Position numbers and translations under genes: made by a program. This document shows positions 16,263-25,341 of a stretch of 64,000 bases of DNA, one piece after another; position 1 is the stretch's first letter; each line of letters begins with the position of its first letter. The notes under the pieces were generated by a model. That model ran no database searches. It saw nothing but the letters and a program-made list of their open reading frames with translations, and was not told the origin of the DNA. This stretch comes from Oscillospiraceae bacterium (lineage in GTDB: Bacteria; Bacillota; Clostridia; Oscillospirales; Ruminococcaceae): NCBI GenBank assembly GCA_024404915.1, contig JAKSPJ010000008.1, positions 33,169-97,168 of the forward strand. The letters are read 5' to 3'.

Positions 16263-17771
16263 ATGCAGACCAATGTACTGGAATATCTGGAACAAACGCT
16301 GCCCCGTGTACCGAACAAGACAGCGTTCGCAGATGATCACATGCAGCTGACCTTTGCACAGCTGTCAGGAAATGCAAAAGCAATTGGTACACAGCTTCAT
16401 GCAGACGGCATCTATGGTGAGCCGGTGGTTGTATTTATGGAAAAATCTCCTGCGGCGATTAACGCATTTTTCGGCGTGATTTATGCAGGCTGCTATTATG
16501 TTCCCCTGGATGTTGAGATGCCGGCATTCCGCATTGAAATGATTCTGGAGCAGCTGAAGCCCCGTGCCTTGATTTGTGATGCAGTTACACAGCCTCAGCT
16601 TGCACAGTATGGTTTCCAGGGCAAGGCATATCTGTTTGATGATTGTATTCAGACAGAGCCGGATGAGGCAGCACTGGCAATGATTCGCAGAAAGCAGCTG
16701 GATATTGACCCGATTTATATTGTGTTTACATCGGGTTCCACCGGAGTCCCCAAGGGAATTCTGGCATGTCACCGCTCGGTGATTGACTATATTGAAAACT
16801 TGTCTGAAACACTGGGATTCCATGAGGGTACAGTGTTTGGCAATCAGACACCGCTTTATTTTGATGCCTGTCTGAAGGAACTGTTCCCCACGCTGAAGTT
16901 CGGCGGAACTACCTGGCTGGTGCCAAAAAGCTGTTTCTCCTTCCCAATCAAATTGGTGGAATACCTTAATGAACACAAAATCAATACCATCTGCTGGGTG
17001 GTATCTGCTTTGACCATGATTTCTGCCACCGGCACATTCAAGACAGTGAAGCCGGAGACACTGGAAACCATTGCGTTCGGAAGCGAAGTGTTCCCGGTGA
17101 AGCAGTTCCGTATGTGGCGTGAAGTGCTGCCGAATGCATCCTTCACCAATCTGTACGGTCCCACAGAGGCAACAGGTATGAGCTGTTATTACCATGTTAA
17201 CCGTGCATTCGAGGATACGGATGCCATTCCGATTGGCAGACCCTTCCGCAATACCGGTATCATTCTGCTGGACGAGAATAATCAGGAGGCTCCCTATGGC
17301 GAGCCGGGCGAAATCTGCATCCGAGGCACCTGCCTGACCATGGGCTATTACGGACAGCCTGATAAGACCGCAGAGGTCTTTACACAGAATCCGCTTCAGA
17401 CCAGATATCCGGAGCTGATTTACCGCACAGGTGATATTGCCCATTATAACGAGGATGGAGACCTTGTGTTTGTATCCCGTAAGGATTATCAGATTAAGCA
17501 CATGGGGCATCGCATTGAATTGGGTGAAATTGAGATTAACTGCGGCCTGTATGAAGGCGTCGAGTCCGTGGGCTGCATCTATGATAAGGTCAAGGGAAAA
17601 ATCGTCCTGTTCTACACCGGTCAGGTGGAGAAAGCAGAGCTGGCTGCCTATCTCAAGGAGCGTCTGCCCCGTTATATGCAGCCCAATAAAATCCGTCAGT
17701 TAGAGGAAATGCCTCATACGCCCAATGGAAAACTGGACCGCAAGGCATTGACCGCTATGTATAATGCTTGA
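16263..17771 (+). CDS. DltA-like amino acid adenylation enzyme
   Basis: A 502-residue stand-alone ANL-family ligase that would activate an amino or other carboxylic acid as AMP ester and load it onto the carrier protein encoded next. Core motifs are clear: FTSGSTGVPKG at about 155-165, NLYGPTEATG, YRTGDIA, KHMGHRIELGEIE and NGKLDRKA at the end. Overall it is close to D-alanine:carrier ligase (DltA). I do not assign D-Ala firmly because the neighbour is an Asp/Glu-type racemase rather than Alr. The order ligase-carrier-MBOAT-SGNH differs from the usual dltABCD. The ATG has GAAGGAAG upstream. Confidence 0.85.
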   Translation: MQTNVLEYLEQTLPRVPNKTAFADDHMQLTFAQLSGNAKAIGTQLHADGIYGEPVVVFMEKSPAAINAFFGVIYAGCYYVPLDVEMPAFRIEMILEQLKPRALICDAVTQPQLAQYGFQGKAYLFDDCIQTEPDEAALAMIRRKQLDIDPIYIVFTSGSTGVPKGILACHRSVIDYIENLSETLGFHEGTVFGNQTPLYFDACLKELFPTLKFGGTTWLVPKSCFSFPIKLVEYLNEHKINTICWVVSALTMISATGTFKTVKPETLETIAFGSEVFPVKQFRMWREVLPNASFTNLYGPTEATGMSCYYHVNRAFEDTDAIPIGRPFRNTGIILLDENNQEAPYGEPGEICIRGTCLTMGYYGQPDKTAEVFTQNPLQTRYPELIYRTGDIAHYNEDGDLVFVSRKDYQIKHMGHRIELGEIEINCGLYEGVESVGCIYDKVKGKIVLFYTGQVEKAELAAYLKERLPRYMQPNKIRQLEEMPHTPNGKLDRKALTAMYNA

Positions 17772-17792
17772 ATGATTTAGGAGGAAAAGAAA

Positions 17793-18032
17793 ATGAGTGA
17801 GACACTTTCTACAATTATTGAAATTCTGCAGGATCTCCATGAGGATGTGGATTTTGAAACAGAGAACAAGCTGATTGACAACAAGATTCTGGATTCCTTT
17901 GACATCGTGACATTGATTTCAGAGCTGAGCAATGAATTTGATGTGACGATTCCGGCAGATAAGATTATTCCTGAGAACTTCAATTCTGCACAGGCACTTG
18001 CCAATATGATTGAGGAGCTTGAGGACGAGTAA
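17793..18032 (+). CDS. Acyl/aminoacyl carrier protein (DltC-like)
   Basis: A 79-residue acidic four-helix carrier. The phosphopantetheine attachment Ser is in ILDSFDIV, near residue 35. It should receive the adenylated substrate from the upstream ligase and present it to the MBOAT protein. A strong ribosome site (TTAGGAGG) precedes the ATG, and its stop overlaps the MBOAT start as TAATG, so the two are translationally coupled. Confidence 0.9.
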   Translation: MSETLSTIIEILQDLHEDVDFETENKLIDNKILDSFDIVTLISELSNEFDVTIPADKIIPENFNSAQALANMIEELEDE

Positions 18033-19624
18033 TGCTGTTTACGGATTCGCTTTTTATCTTTGGCCTGATTGCACTGTTTATTCTTTATTTTGCGATTGCA
18101 AAAAAATACAGATGGATGCTGCTGCTTGGAGCAAGCATTGCGTTTTATGCCTATTCCGGCTGGTCTAATCTGATTTACATTGCGGTAACTGCCGCCAGTA
18201 CCTACGGAATCACCCGCAAAATTGAAAAGATGGCGGAAAGTGCTTCCGCTGAGGTTAAGGCACATAAAGCAGAGTGGAGCCGTGACGAGAAAAAAGCATA
18301 CAAAGAACGGGAAAAGAAAAAGAGATTCCGCTGGCTTGTTTTACTGCTGGTATTGAATTTTGGCATATTGGCAGTCATAAAGTATGGCGCATTTACCATG
18401 CGGAATGTGAATTCTGTGATGGGATGGTTTGGCAGAGAAGGAAATCTCCCTGTCCCGCAGTTTCTGCTGCCGATGGGTATTTCTTTCTATCTGTTCCAGA
18501 CAATGGGTTATGCCATTGATGTTTACCGTGAGAAATATTCCTGTGAGAAAAATTTTGCAAAGCTTGCGTTGTTTGTCTCCTTCTTTCCCCAGCTGATTCA
18601 GGGCCCGATCAGCCGCTATAATGAGCTGTCCGAGGGCTTGTATGCAGGCAACGACTTTGAAAGCAAGCGTGTGATGCTGGGTGTGCAGCGTATCCTCTGG
18701 GGCTACTTCAAAAAGGTTGCCCTTGCTGACAGAATTCTGCCTGCTGTGACGATGCTGATTTCAGATTCGGAACAGTATGATGGTATCTATGCATTTATTG
18801 GGATTCTATATTACACCCTGCAGCTGTATGCAGATTTTACAGGTGGTATTGATATTACCATCGGTATCGGCCAGGTATTGGGTATTCCTATGGCGGAAAA
18901 CTTCCAGCGTCCGTTTTTCTCAAAGGGTATTGTGGAGTATTGGCGCAGATGGCATATTACTCTGAACACCTGGTTCAAGGATTATCTGTTCTATCCGCTG
19001 AGTGTTTGTCAGCCAATGCTGAAACTTTCCAAATGGAGCAGAGAGAAGCTTGGTAAAACCGTGGGCAAATATGTTCCGGTTTATATTGCAACCATTGCAG
19101 TATGGTTCCTTACAGGTCTCTGGCACGGCGCCGCCTGGAATTTCATTGTGTGGGGCCTGATGAATGCGGTGATTATTCTGATTTCAGAAAAACTGACACC
19201 GCTGTATGAAAAATTCCATCAGAAATATAAGTGGAGCAATACCCGTCCCTATGAGGGCTTTATGGCGATTCGCACCACATTGATGATGGGCTGTCTGCGT
19301 ATGTTTGACTGCTACCGTGATGTGCCCCTGACCTTTAAGATGTTTGCATCTATGTTCTACAAGGGCAATTTCCATATTCTGTGGGACGGCAGTCTGATGC
19401 AGCTGGGCTTATCAGCAGCAGATTATATCGTATTGCTTGCCGGAACAGTCATTTTGTTTACAGCCAGTATGTTTGGAAGAAAGGGAGAGGTCCGTGAGCG
19501 GCTCTATAACAAATCCCCCTTTGTCAGCTGCTGCCTGACAGTGACATTGTTCCTGCTTGTGATGATTTTCGGTGCCTATGGCATTGGATACGATTCCAGT
19601 CAGTTTATTTATAACCAGTTCTAA
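18032..19624 (+). CDS. MBOAT family membrane acyltransferase (DltB-like)
   Basis: A 530-residue polytopic membrane protein of the membrane-bound O-acyltransferase family. The conserved catalytic His is H365 in GLWHGAAWN. LLPMGISFYLFQTMGY, IQGPISRYNEL and YADFTGGID are further family hallmarks. In Dlt systems this protein moves D-alanine from the carrier across the membrane towards teichoic acid; algI-type relatives acetylate exopolysaccharide. The carrier and ligase alongside argue for an aminoacyl rather than acetyl donor. A long charged loop (about 65-105) is cytoplasmic. It starts in an overlap with the carrier gene. Confidence 0.92.
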   Translation: MLFTDSLFIFGLIALFILYFAIAKKYRWMLLLGASIAFYAYSGWSNLIYIAVTAASTYGITRKIEKMAESASAEVKAHKAEWSRDEKKAYKEREKKKRFRWLVLLLVLNFGILAVIKYGAFTMRNVNSVMGWFGREGNLPVPQFLLPMGISFYLFQTMGYAIDVYREKYSCEKNFAKLALFVSFFPQLIQGPISRYNELSEGLYAGNDFESKRVMLGVQRILWGYFKKVALADRILPAVTMLISDSEQYDGIYAFIGILYYTLQLYADFTGGIDITIGIGQVLGIPMAENFQRPFFSKGIVEYWRRWHITLNTWFKDYLFYPLSVCQPMLKLSKWSREKLGKTVGKYVPVYIATIAVWFLTGLWHGAAWNFIVWGLMNAVIILISEKLTPLYEKFHQKYKWSNTRPYEGFMAIRTTLMMGCLRMFDCYRDVPLTFKMFASMFYKGNFHILWDGSLMQLGLSAADYIVLLAGTVILFTASMFGRKGEVRERLYNKSPFVSCCLTVTLFLLVMIFGAYGIGYDSSQFIYNQF

Positions 19625-19636
19625 AGGAATACCAAG

Positions 19637-20710
19637 ATGAAGATAAAAGGAATACTCGCCGGAACAGCAATGCTGGTGACAGCCGGCGTAATGCTTGCAG
19701 CACTGCAGCGATTGTTTCAGCCCAAATATATGTCCGATGTTGTGGAAGGCAATCTTATAGCAGATTACTATAACAGCGGTATGAATCATCAGGTGCTGTT
19801 TGTGGGTGACTGCGAGGTATATGAGAATTTTTCTCCTGTAACTTTGTGGGAGGAATACGGCATCTCATCCTATATCCGTGGTTCTGCGCAGCAGCTGATC
19901 TGGCAGTCATATTATCTGCTGGAGGATACACTGCGGTACGAGAAGCCGGATGTGGTGATTTTTAACGTGCTTTCTATGAAATATGGAGAGCCGCAGAATG
20001 AAGCATATAACCGTATGTCCATTGAAGGCATGCGGTGGTCCAAATCCAAGATTGATAATATCAAGGCATCCATGACAGAGGAGGAATCCTTCCTCTCTTA
20101 TGTCTTTCCCATTTTGCGGTATCATTCCCGCTGGAGTGAACTGACAGAAGAAGATTTCCGGTATTATTTTGATGTGGAACCCAATTTCTTCGGCGGCTAC
20201 TATATGCGTGCAGATGTGAAACCGGCAGAAAATGTGCCCACCGCAAGACCGCTGACAGATTATGCGTTCTCTGAAAACAGCTGGAACTACCTGGAAAAAA
20301 TGATGCAGCTTTGTGCAGAGAATCACATTAAGCTCATATTAATCAAGGCACCTTCTCTGTATCCTTTCTGGTATGATCAGTGGGATCAGCAGATAGAGGA
20401 ATTCGCTGAGCAGTATCATTTGCCCTATATCAATTTCCTGGATGAGAATATGCTGGAGCAAACAGGAATTGATTTTGCAGAAGATACCTATGACGGCGGC
20501 CTGCATATGAATGTGTACGGCGCAGAGAAGCTGTCATGCTGGATGGGAGATTATCTGGTGAACCGACAGGGTGTCAGAAGTCACTCAGATAATCAGAAGC
20601 TTGCAGAGGAATGGTCAGAAATCAGTGAACGCTATTATGCGGAGCTGAACCGACAGTTGGAAAATCTTGAACTCTACGGCAATGTGCGGGGAGAACAAGA
20701 GGAAGAATAA
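19637..20710 (+). CDS. DltD/AlgX-like membrane-anchored SGNH protein with Cys in the nucleophile position
   Basis: 357 residues with an N-terminal signal anchor (about 5-27) and an extracellular SGNH-type domain. Block I reads FVGDCEVYENFSP, placing Cys59 where SGNH enzymes normally have Ser. The C-terminal pair is in DGGLHMNVYG, giving the usual Asp and His. Such proteins accept the acyl or aminoacyl group outside and transfer it to the polymer. It lies 12 bases after the MBOAT gene. The Cys for Ser change may mean a thioester intermediate or a binding-only role; which one cannot be judged here. Confidence 0.82.
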   Translation: MKIKGILAGTAMLVTAGVMLAALQRLFQPKYMSDVVEGNLIADYYNSGMNHQVLFVGDCEVYENFSPVTLWEEYGISSYIRGSAQQLIWQSYYLLEDTLRYEKPDVVIFNVLSMKYGEPQNEAYNRMSIEGMRWSKSKIDNIKASMTEEESFLSYVFPILRYHSRWSELTEEDFRYYFDVEPNFFGGYYMRADVKPAENVPTARPLTDYAFSENSWNYLEKMMQLCAENHIKLILIKAPSLYPFWYDQWDQQIEEFAEQYHLPYINFLDENMLEQTGIDFAEDTYDGGLHMNVYGAEKLSCWMGDYLVNRQGVRSHSDNQKLAEEWSEISERYYAELNRQLENLELYGNVRGEQEEE

Positions 20711-20773
20711 AGTATGACATATGCGGCAATGACTGAACAGAAGAATGCCGCAGAAAAAGAAAGGAAGATTCCA

Positions 20774-21409
20774 ATGAATAAGAAAAATATTTTTGCAATC
20801 GCAATGGCAGCAATGATGCTTTCCGCTTTGGCAGCCTGCGGAGAAGAGCCGTCTTCAGAGACAGCCGCTGATACACAGGTTACAGAGACAAGTGCAGTTT
20901 CCCAGGAGGATGCCGCAGAGACAGAAACTCCGGACGCAGCACCTTCTGAGACACCTGATGATGAGACTCCGGATATTATGGGCACAGATACAGAATCCGG
21001 TGCCATCACTTTCGACTATATTGTTAACGGTACAACCATCGTCTGCGGTGATGTGGCACAGCCTGTATTGGATGCACTGGGTACACCGGATTCCACATTT
21101 GATGCGCCATCCTGTGCTTTTGAGGGTACAAGCTATTACTATAGCTACGGCGGTATGCAGGTGGTCACCTATCCCGATGAGAATGATCAGACATTGAACC
21201 GCATCTATGAGGTTGACCTGAACGATGACACAGTCGCAACAAATGAGGGCATTCATGTTGGAAACACCTATGACGATGTGATTGCAGCATACGGTACACC
21301 TGACCAGGAAGCACCGGCCTGCCTGACATATAAGACAGAGGGCAAGGCAGTACAGTTCTTCCTTGAGGGCGACGAGGTTACAACTATTATTTATACTGTT
21401 GTAATTTGA
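20774..21409 (+). CDS. Lipoprotein of the dlt-like cluster
   Basis: 211 residues. The signal peptide is followed by the lipobox LAAC (Cys22), then an acidic Thr/Glu/Pro/Ser-rich spacer to about residue 80. The folded part (about 85-211) has two similar halves with LDALGTPDS and IAAYGTPDQ, a pattern of short repeated beta modules. Function unknown. Two starts are possible: ATG 20714 (GAGGAA upstream) would add 20 charged residues before the signal peptide, while ATG 20774 (AAGGAAG 6 bases away) gives a clean lipoprotein signal, so I prefer it. It sits 63 bases after the SGNH gene and probably belongs to the same operon. Confidence 0.8.
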   Translation: MNKKNIFAIAMAAMMLSALAACGEEPSSETAADTQVTETSAVSQEDAAETETPDAAPSETPDDETPDIMGTDTESGAITFDYIVNGTTIVCGDVAQPVLDALGTPDSTFDAPSCAFEGTSYYYSYGGMQVVTYPDENDQTLNRIYEVDLNDDTVATNEGIHVGNTYDDVIAAYGTPDQEAPACLTYKTEGKAVQFFLEGDEVTTIIYTVVI

Positions 21410-21522
21410 TGATACAGATGCATTGAAACGGCACACTGCATATCGATTCAGACAGTTGAAAAAGAGAAACGTCTGAGCCTGTATTGTGTGGGAGTGCCAA
21501 AGAGAAAAAAGGGGTATTTGTC

Positions 21523-22359
21523 ATGGCACTTTTCAAGAAAGATACAAATGAAGATAAAATTAAGTTCCGGTTCAAAGACCGTGTGGAACGTGCAGAATTC
21601 AGAGGAAGAGGTATGACGGAGCTGGAAATGCCGGATACGATTATGGTAGTCGGCGAAAGCGGATTCCGTGAATGCCGCAAGCTTTCCCGTGTGAAGATTT
21701 CTAATAACGCATGTGAGATTGGCGCATATGCCTTCAAAGACTGTGACATGCTGGAAAATGTCGTTATGCCGGGAGAAATGCGTTATCCGGATGGCTCAAA
21801 CGGCATGATTGGTATTGGCTGTTTTGAGGGCTGCGGTCTGCTTCGTGAAATCACCATTCCGGATGGTGTGCGTGTGATCGGAGCAAATGCGTTTCATAAC
21901 TGCGCTGCACTGGAGTCTGTCACACTTCCGAAATCAGTGCAGGCCATCCGAAGCGGTGCGTTTGCCGGCTGCGCAAGACTGCGTAATCTTCATGCACCGG
22001 GTGTGCCGGAGCTGATTGCCTTCGATGCGTTTCGTGATACACCCTATCAGGATATCATTGCAGAACGCCGCAGACCGGTTTTGACAATCATGCATAAGTC
22101 CACTTACACACTGCCGCAGCTGTATCAGTTTGCAGCTTCTCCCCATCTGATTGGTACAGAGCAGGTGGATGGCGACATGAGCATCATGCTGGATGCTGTG
22201 GAGCCGACTCGCATCTGCTTCCGTATTACCCAGTATAAGCATGCCGGCGGAAGACACGTAGTACTTTCCAATACGCCTACAAGCTTATTCTATGAGGAAT
22301 ATGACTGCAAGGGAAGAACCGGTACACAGAAGGAAGAAATCCTGGCTTCCTATCGGTAA
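21523..22359 (+). CDS. Leucine-rich-repeat (BspA-type, LRR_5) protein, cytoplasmic
   Basis: 278 residues with at least four LRR_5 units between about 20 and 170, each of the form I-x2-x-A-F-x2-C-x2-L-x3-x-I/V-P; GANAFHNCAALESVTLP and RSGAFAGCARLRNL are the clearest. No signal peptide or membrane segment, unlike most BspA-type surface proteins. The last 100 residues are not repetitive. Probably a protein-interaction scaffold; the partner is unknown. The ATG at 21523 follows AAAAAGGGG at 8 bases; a TTG at 21484 is in frame but unsupported. The gene ends at a clear terminator. Confidence 0.82.
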   Translation: MALFKKDTNEDKIKFRFKDRVERAEFRGRGMTELEMPDTIMVVGESGFRECRKLSRVKISNNACEIGAYAFKDCDMLENVVMPGEMRYPDGSNGMIGIGCFEGCGLLREITIPDGVRVIGANAFHNCAALESVTLPKSVQAIRSGAFAGCARLRNLHAPGVPELIAFDAFRDTPYQDIIAERRRPVLTIMHKSTYTLPQLYQFAASPHLIGTEQVDGDMSIMLDAVEPTRICFRITQYKHAGGRHVVLSNTPTSLFYEEYDCKGRTGTQKEEILASYR

Positions 22360-22370
22360 TCAAGATATCT

Positions 22371-22407
22371 GAAAAATCTCCGTTCAGTTTTTGAACGGAG
22401 ATTTTTA
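22371..22407 (+). terminator. Terminator after the LRR gene
   Basis: AAAAATCTCCGTTCA / TGAACGGAGATTTTT with a 5-base loop; the closing arm supplies the T-tract. It lies just before ybaK. Confidence 0.85.
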
Positions 22408-22420
22408 GAAAGGTGAGAAT

Positions 22421-22903
22421 ATGGCAAAACAGCAGAAAACAAATGCAATGAGAATTCTGGAACAGAAAAAACTGCCCCATCGCATCAATTATTATGACTG
22501 TGAAGAATTTACAGATGCCGTTCAGATTGCAAAAATGCTTGGACAAGACCCGGAGCAGACCTTCAAAACCCTGATGTGTGTTGGGAAAAGCGGTGCGTAC
22601 TACGCCTTTGTGATGCAGGGAACAGCAGAAATGGATTTGAAGAAAGCAGCAGCTGCTGCCGGTGAAAAAGCGGTTCAGCTTCTGCCAGTCAAGGAGATTC
22701 TTGCGGTAACAGGCTATATCCGCGGCGGCTGTACATCCATTGGCATGAAAAAAGAGTATCCTGTTTTCCTGGATGAAATGGCACAGCTTTACGATGAAAT
22801 CATTGTCAGCGGCGGAAAGCTCGGCACACAAATTTTCATTGCCCCGGAGGATTTGCTGGCAGCTACAAATGGCAAATATGCAGATTTACAATTCACAGCA
22901 TAA
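22421..22903 (+). CDS. ybaK: Cys-tRNA(Pro)/aminoacyl-tRNA deacylase YbaK
   Basis: A 160-residue single-domain YbaK/EbsC protein. Members hydrolyse mischarged Cys-tRNA(Pro) made by prolyl-tRNA synthetase. The features match: an opening helix with TNAMRILE, the central KTLMCVGKSGAYYAFV strand pair, KEILAVTGYIRGGCTSIGM around residues 90-110 (the YbaK signature), and GGKLGTQIFIAPEDL near the end. It lies between two terminators, so it may rely on partial read-through or an unseen promoter. The ribosome site is AAAGGTGAG. Confidence 0.93.
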   Translation: MAKQQKTNAMRILEQKKLPHRINYYDCEEFTDAVQIAKMLGQDPEQTFKTLMCVGKSGAYYAFVMQGTAEMDLKKAAAAAGEKAVQLLPVKEILAVTGYIRGGCTSIGMKKEYPVFLDEMAQLYDEIIVSGGKLGTQIFIAPEDLLAATNGKYADLQFTA

Positions 22904-22905
22904 TA

Positions 22906-22942
22906 AACACCGCACAGGAATCAATCCTGTGCGGTGTTCTGT
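22906..22942. terminator. Bidirectional terminator between ybaK and the sortase operon
   Basis: AACACCGCACAGGA (22906-22919) pairs with TCCTGTGCGGTGTT (22925-22938). It is placed between two convergent genes and serves both. Confidence 0.8.
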
Positions 22943-23842
22943 TTAGTGTCTTGCTTCATTGATTGTCTGCTTATTCATTCGCTTATTGCGCAGAATGCCA
23001 AACAGTGCATACAAAATAATACTGCTGAGAATACCGATGACAGATATGATAATAATATGCTGTGTCACCATATTCAGATAGCCCGTAACTGCCGCAAAGG
23101 TCTGGTCCTGCTTCAGTGCAAAACGGTCAAACCAATTGGAGCTCTTTACATAGGCGGAAGGAATCAGTGTAATGAAGGAGCCTACAAGAGCTGCAGTGGC
23201 ACTCCAGTAGAAGCAGTATTCATATTCTTCACTATTGATGCCGTATAAAACAAACAGCATCAGCAGAATTGCCAGAATGCATGCCAGCAGGCCAATCACA
23301 ATCCAGTTGGTGAAGGGCTTGATTTTGTCAAGATAATGGTACTGATTCAGTTTGCGGAATTGAAATACATCACATTCTGATAGAATGAGGCTTTCTGCGT
23401 TTTGAATGGATTCCCTGAGTGCTGTTTTGAATGTTTCATCCTGAGGAATATTGTTGGTTTCAGCATATTCGATAAAGAACTTTTCAACATTGGTTTCCAA
23501 AATGGAAAAATCGGGTGCAGCATCAGGGTTTGCACGTTCATTGCGAATGTAGGAGAAACCATTCTCAATAGAATCAGAAATCAAGGGACGCAGTTTGGCA
23601 GGTGAGATTTCATTTTCAAATATACTGGCAGGAATGCCGGTTGTATTTTCCATTGTGTTGAATTGGTCTGTCAGAGAAGCAGATACTTTTTCCGGAAGCT
23701 GTTTTGCTTCTACCAGTGAAAGAATGTGGTTGCTGTTCAGCGCATAAAACTGGACAATTGCGGCAGCAATCAGGCCGATAATGAGAAAGGTCATCAGAAG
23801 TGTGACAAACACACTGCCGATATACACAAGTCTTTTTTTCAT
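22943..23842 (-). CDS. Membrane protein of the sortase operon, function unknown
   Basis: 299 residues. One transmembrane helix near the N-terminus (about 8-30) is followed by a soluble stretch of about 135 residues, probably outside, then three hydrophobic segments (about 175-200, 215-235, 260-285) and a basic tail (RNKRMNKQTINEARH). No known catalytic motif. It is the last gene of the minus-strand operon containing the sortase, 16 bases after it, so a role in surface protein assembly is a fair guess only. The start is ATG 23842, preceded by GGAGGATG; ten further residues upstream would overlap the sortase gene. Confidence 0.75.
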   Translation of the reverse strand: MKKRLVYIGSVFVTLLMTFLIIGLIAAAIVQFYALNSNHILSLVEAKQLPEKVSASLTDQFNTMENTTGIPASIFENEISPAKLRPLISDSIENGFSYIRNERANPDAAPDFSILETNVEKFFIEYAETNNIPQDETFKTALRESIQNAESLILSECDVFQFRKLNQYHYLDKIKPFTNWIVIGLLACILAILLMLFVLYGINSEEYEYCFYWSATAALVGSFITLIPSAYVKSSNWFDRFALKQDQTFAAVTGYLNMVTQHIIIISVIGILSSIILYALFGILRNKRMNKQTINEARH

Positions 23843-23858
23843 GTGAGCATCCTCCTTC

Positions 23859-24554
23859 TCAGTTTGGCGCATAGAACTTCATGCTGACCGGTTCACACTG
23901 AACGCCGATTCTCTGATTCGGTGAACCGATTACCTGAGGCTGACAGGTATAAAGCGTCAAAAGTGTCTGGTCAGATGCAGTCAGATACCGTTTGTCATTT
24001 TTGTCGAAGGCAATCAGATTCTTGACTTTGTAGGTGAAGTTGCCATAATCTGTATACAGAATGATTTCATCATCTTTCTTCAGATCTGACAGATTGGCGA
24101 AATAGGTGTTAACGTGGGCATCAATGACGGTATTGCCTGCTTCGCCGATAATGGGGGACTGTGTGGACTGACAGGCGCCTCGTTCCAGCAGTTCCTTATT
24201 CACGCCGTAAAAGACACCGCAGGTCAGCTGAATGGACTCAGCAGAGAGAACCGCATACTGTTCGCCGAATGTGGGGTAGGTGATTTTTCCGTCTGAAAAG
24301 GTTTGTCCATCCCCGTTGTCAGTCTTGATATCCTTTTCAATGATGTTCAGACCATCTGAGACATCTGTAAGCTTGTGGTTGTCTAAGAAAATCAGATTCA
24401 GAAAAGGCTGTACCATATGAACAGGTGTGAAAATATATGCCATGATACAGATGCCCAGTGCCAGCATCAGTACCAGCGGCGGCGTAAAATAGTATACAAG
24501 ATTGCGGTGTTTTTTCTTCTTTTTGACCTTTGATTTCGGTTTGAATTTAGCCAT
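23859..24554 (-). CDS. Sortase
   Basis: A 231-residue membrane-anchored cysteine transpeptidase. A very basic N-terminus (KSKVKKKKKH) and one transmembrane helix (about 20-43) give N-in topology with the catalytic domain outside. The triad is visible: His147 in VIDAHVNTYF, Cys204 in LLTLYTCQ (the TLxTC motif) and Arg215 in NQRIGVQ. Length and layout suit a class D or related housekeeping/specialised sortase, but class cannot be fixed by eye. The gene overlaps by 8 bases the upstream gene encoding a probable substrate, and a second paralogous substrate lies before that, a typical sortase-substrate locus. Confidence 0.92.
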   Translation of the reverse strand: MAKFKPKSKVKKKKKHRNLVYYFTPPLVLMLALGICIMAYIFTPVHMVQPFLNLIFLDNHKLTDVSDGLNIIEKDIKTDNGDGQTFSDGKITYPTFGEQYAVLSAESIQLTCGVFYGVNKELLERGACQSTQSPIIGEAGNTVIDAHVNTYFANLSDLKKDDEIILYTDYGNFTYKVKNLIAFDKNDKRYLTASDQTLLTLYTCQPQVIGSPNQRIGVQCEPVSMKFYAPN

Positions 24555-25341
24555 TTGTATCCTCCTTCTGACCTTTGCCCAGCAGATAAATTCCGCTGCA
24601 GGCGGTAAGAATCATGCAAAGACTGCCTAAAAACAGGTATGTGGTATCCCATCCCGTGGCATCCACAGTGAATCCCAGTGAGGAAGAGTCAATCAGTTCG
24701 CCGTCCTGATTCCGGATAGAGAGCTGCAGGTCATCCGCATTGATTTTATCAATCGAGACACTCAGGCCGAGCTGACTGCCAAAATCCACCATGCCGGCGG
24801 CGATTTCCGTTTTTTGCTCATTGGGCAGCTGCTTCAGAATGCTGCGGCGCTGTTCCGGTGTCAGTGTTGCAATGAATGCGACACGTTCATCGTAGGGCAG
24901 ACTGTCGATATAAGCACGCATTTCCTCCAGTGTCATCTGGTCAAAGGGCTTTTCCGGCGTGACAGACGGCTCAGTGGTTTCGCTGTTCGCAGGCGGAGAA
25001 GACGGATTGTCGGATTCTGTCTGAAGATCGTAATAGTCAATAATATCCTGGGAATCAATGCCGAAGAACTCTGCAATCACATTGACAACATAGGTAATGC
25101 CGTACCTGTGAATCAGCTGTACCCATTCCTGGAAAGTATGGTATTCTGTGCCCATGTACATGCCAATATTGTCGTGCTCGGTATTTTCGTACTGTACCTT
25201 TGCATCGGTAATCATGCCGGCGGTACAGCCCACATCCTGCATTGCCTGGTACACATCCTCCACAGATGCCGCAGAAGCATGGAGTGTGCCGAAGGGCAGA
25301 AATGTGATTACGGCTGCCGCTGCAAGCATTCTGCGTTTCAT
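24547..25341 (-). CDS. Putative sortase substrate, paralogue B
   Basis: 264 residues: signal peptide to about residue 25 (ASA|AS), an N-terminal domain (SVEDVYQAM to the mid-80s), a Ser/Pro/Thr/Glu linker (about 110-130), a helical domain (about 132-215), then VDATG-WDT at 226-233, a hydrophobic helix and a short tail GKGQKEDTNG. This is the architecture of sortase-anchored proteins, but the motif VDATG replaces LPXTG. It shares both domains and the tail with the upstream paralogue (25338-26192). It begins in an ATGA overlap with that gene and overlaps the sortase start, so the three are tightly coupled. No known family recognised. Confidence 0.8.
   Translation of the reverse strand: MKRRMLAAAAVITFLPFGTLHASAASVEDVYQAMQDVGCTAGMITDAKVQYENTEHDNIGMYMGTEYHTFQEWVQLIHRYGITYVVNVIAEFFGIDSQDIIDYYDLQTESDNPSSPPANSETTEPSVTPEKPFDQMTLEEMRAYIDSLPYDERVAFIATLTPEQRRSILKQLPNEQKTEIAAGMVDFGSQLGLSVSIDKINADDLQLSIRNQDGELIDSSSLGFTVDATGWDTTYLFLGSLCMILTACSGIYLLGKGQKEDTNG

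Noticed and set aside
16263..20710. Plain annotation of the genes as dltA, dltC, dltB, dltD
   Set aside because: Gene order, the neighbouring Asp/Glu racemase and the Cys in the SGNH protein differ from standard dlt operons, so symbols were left blank.
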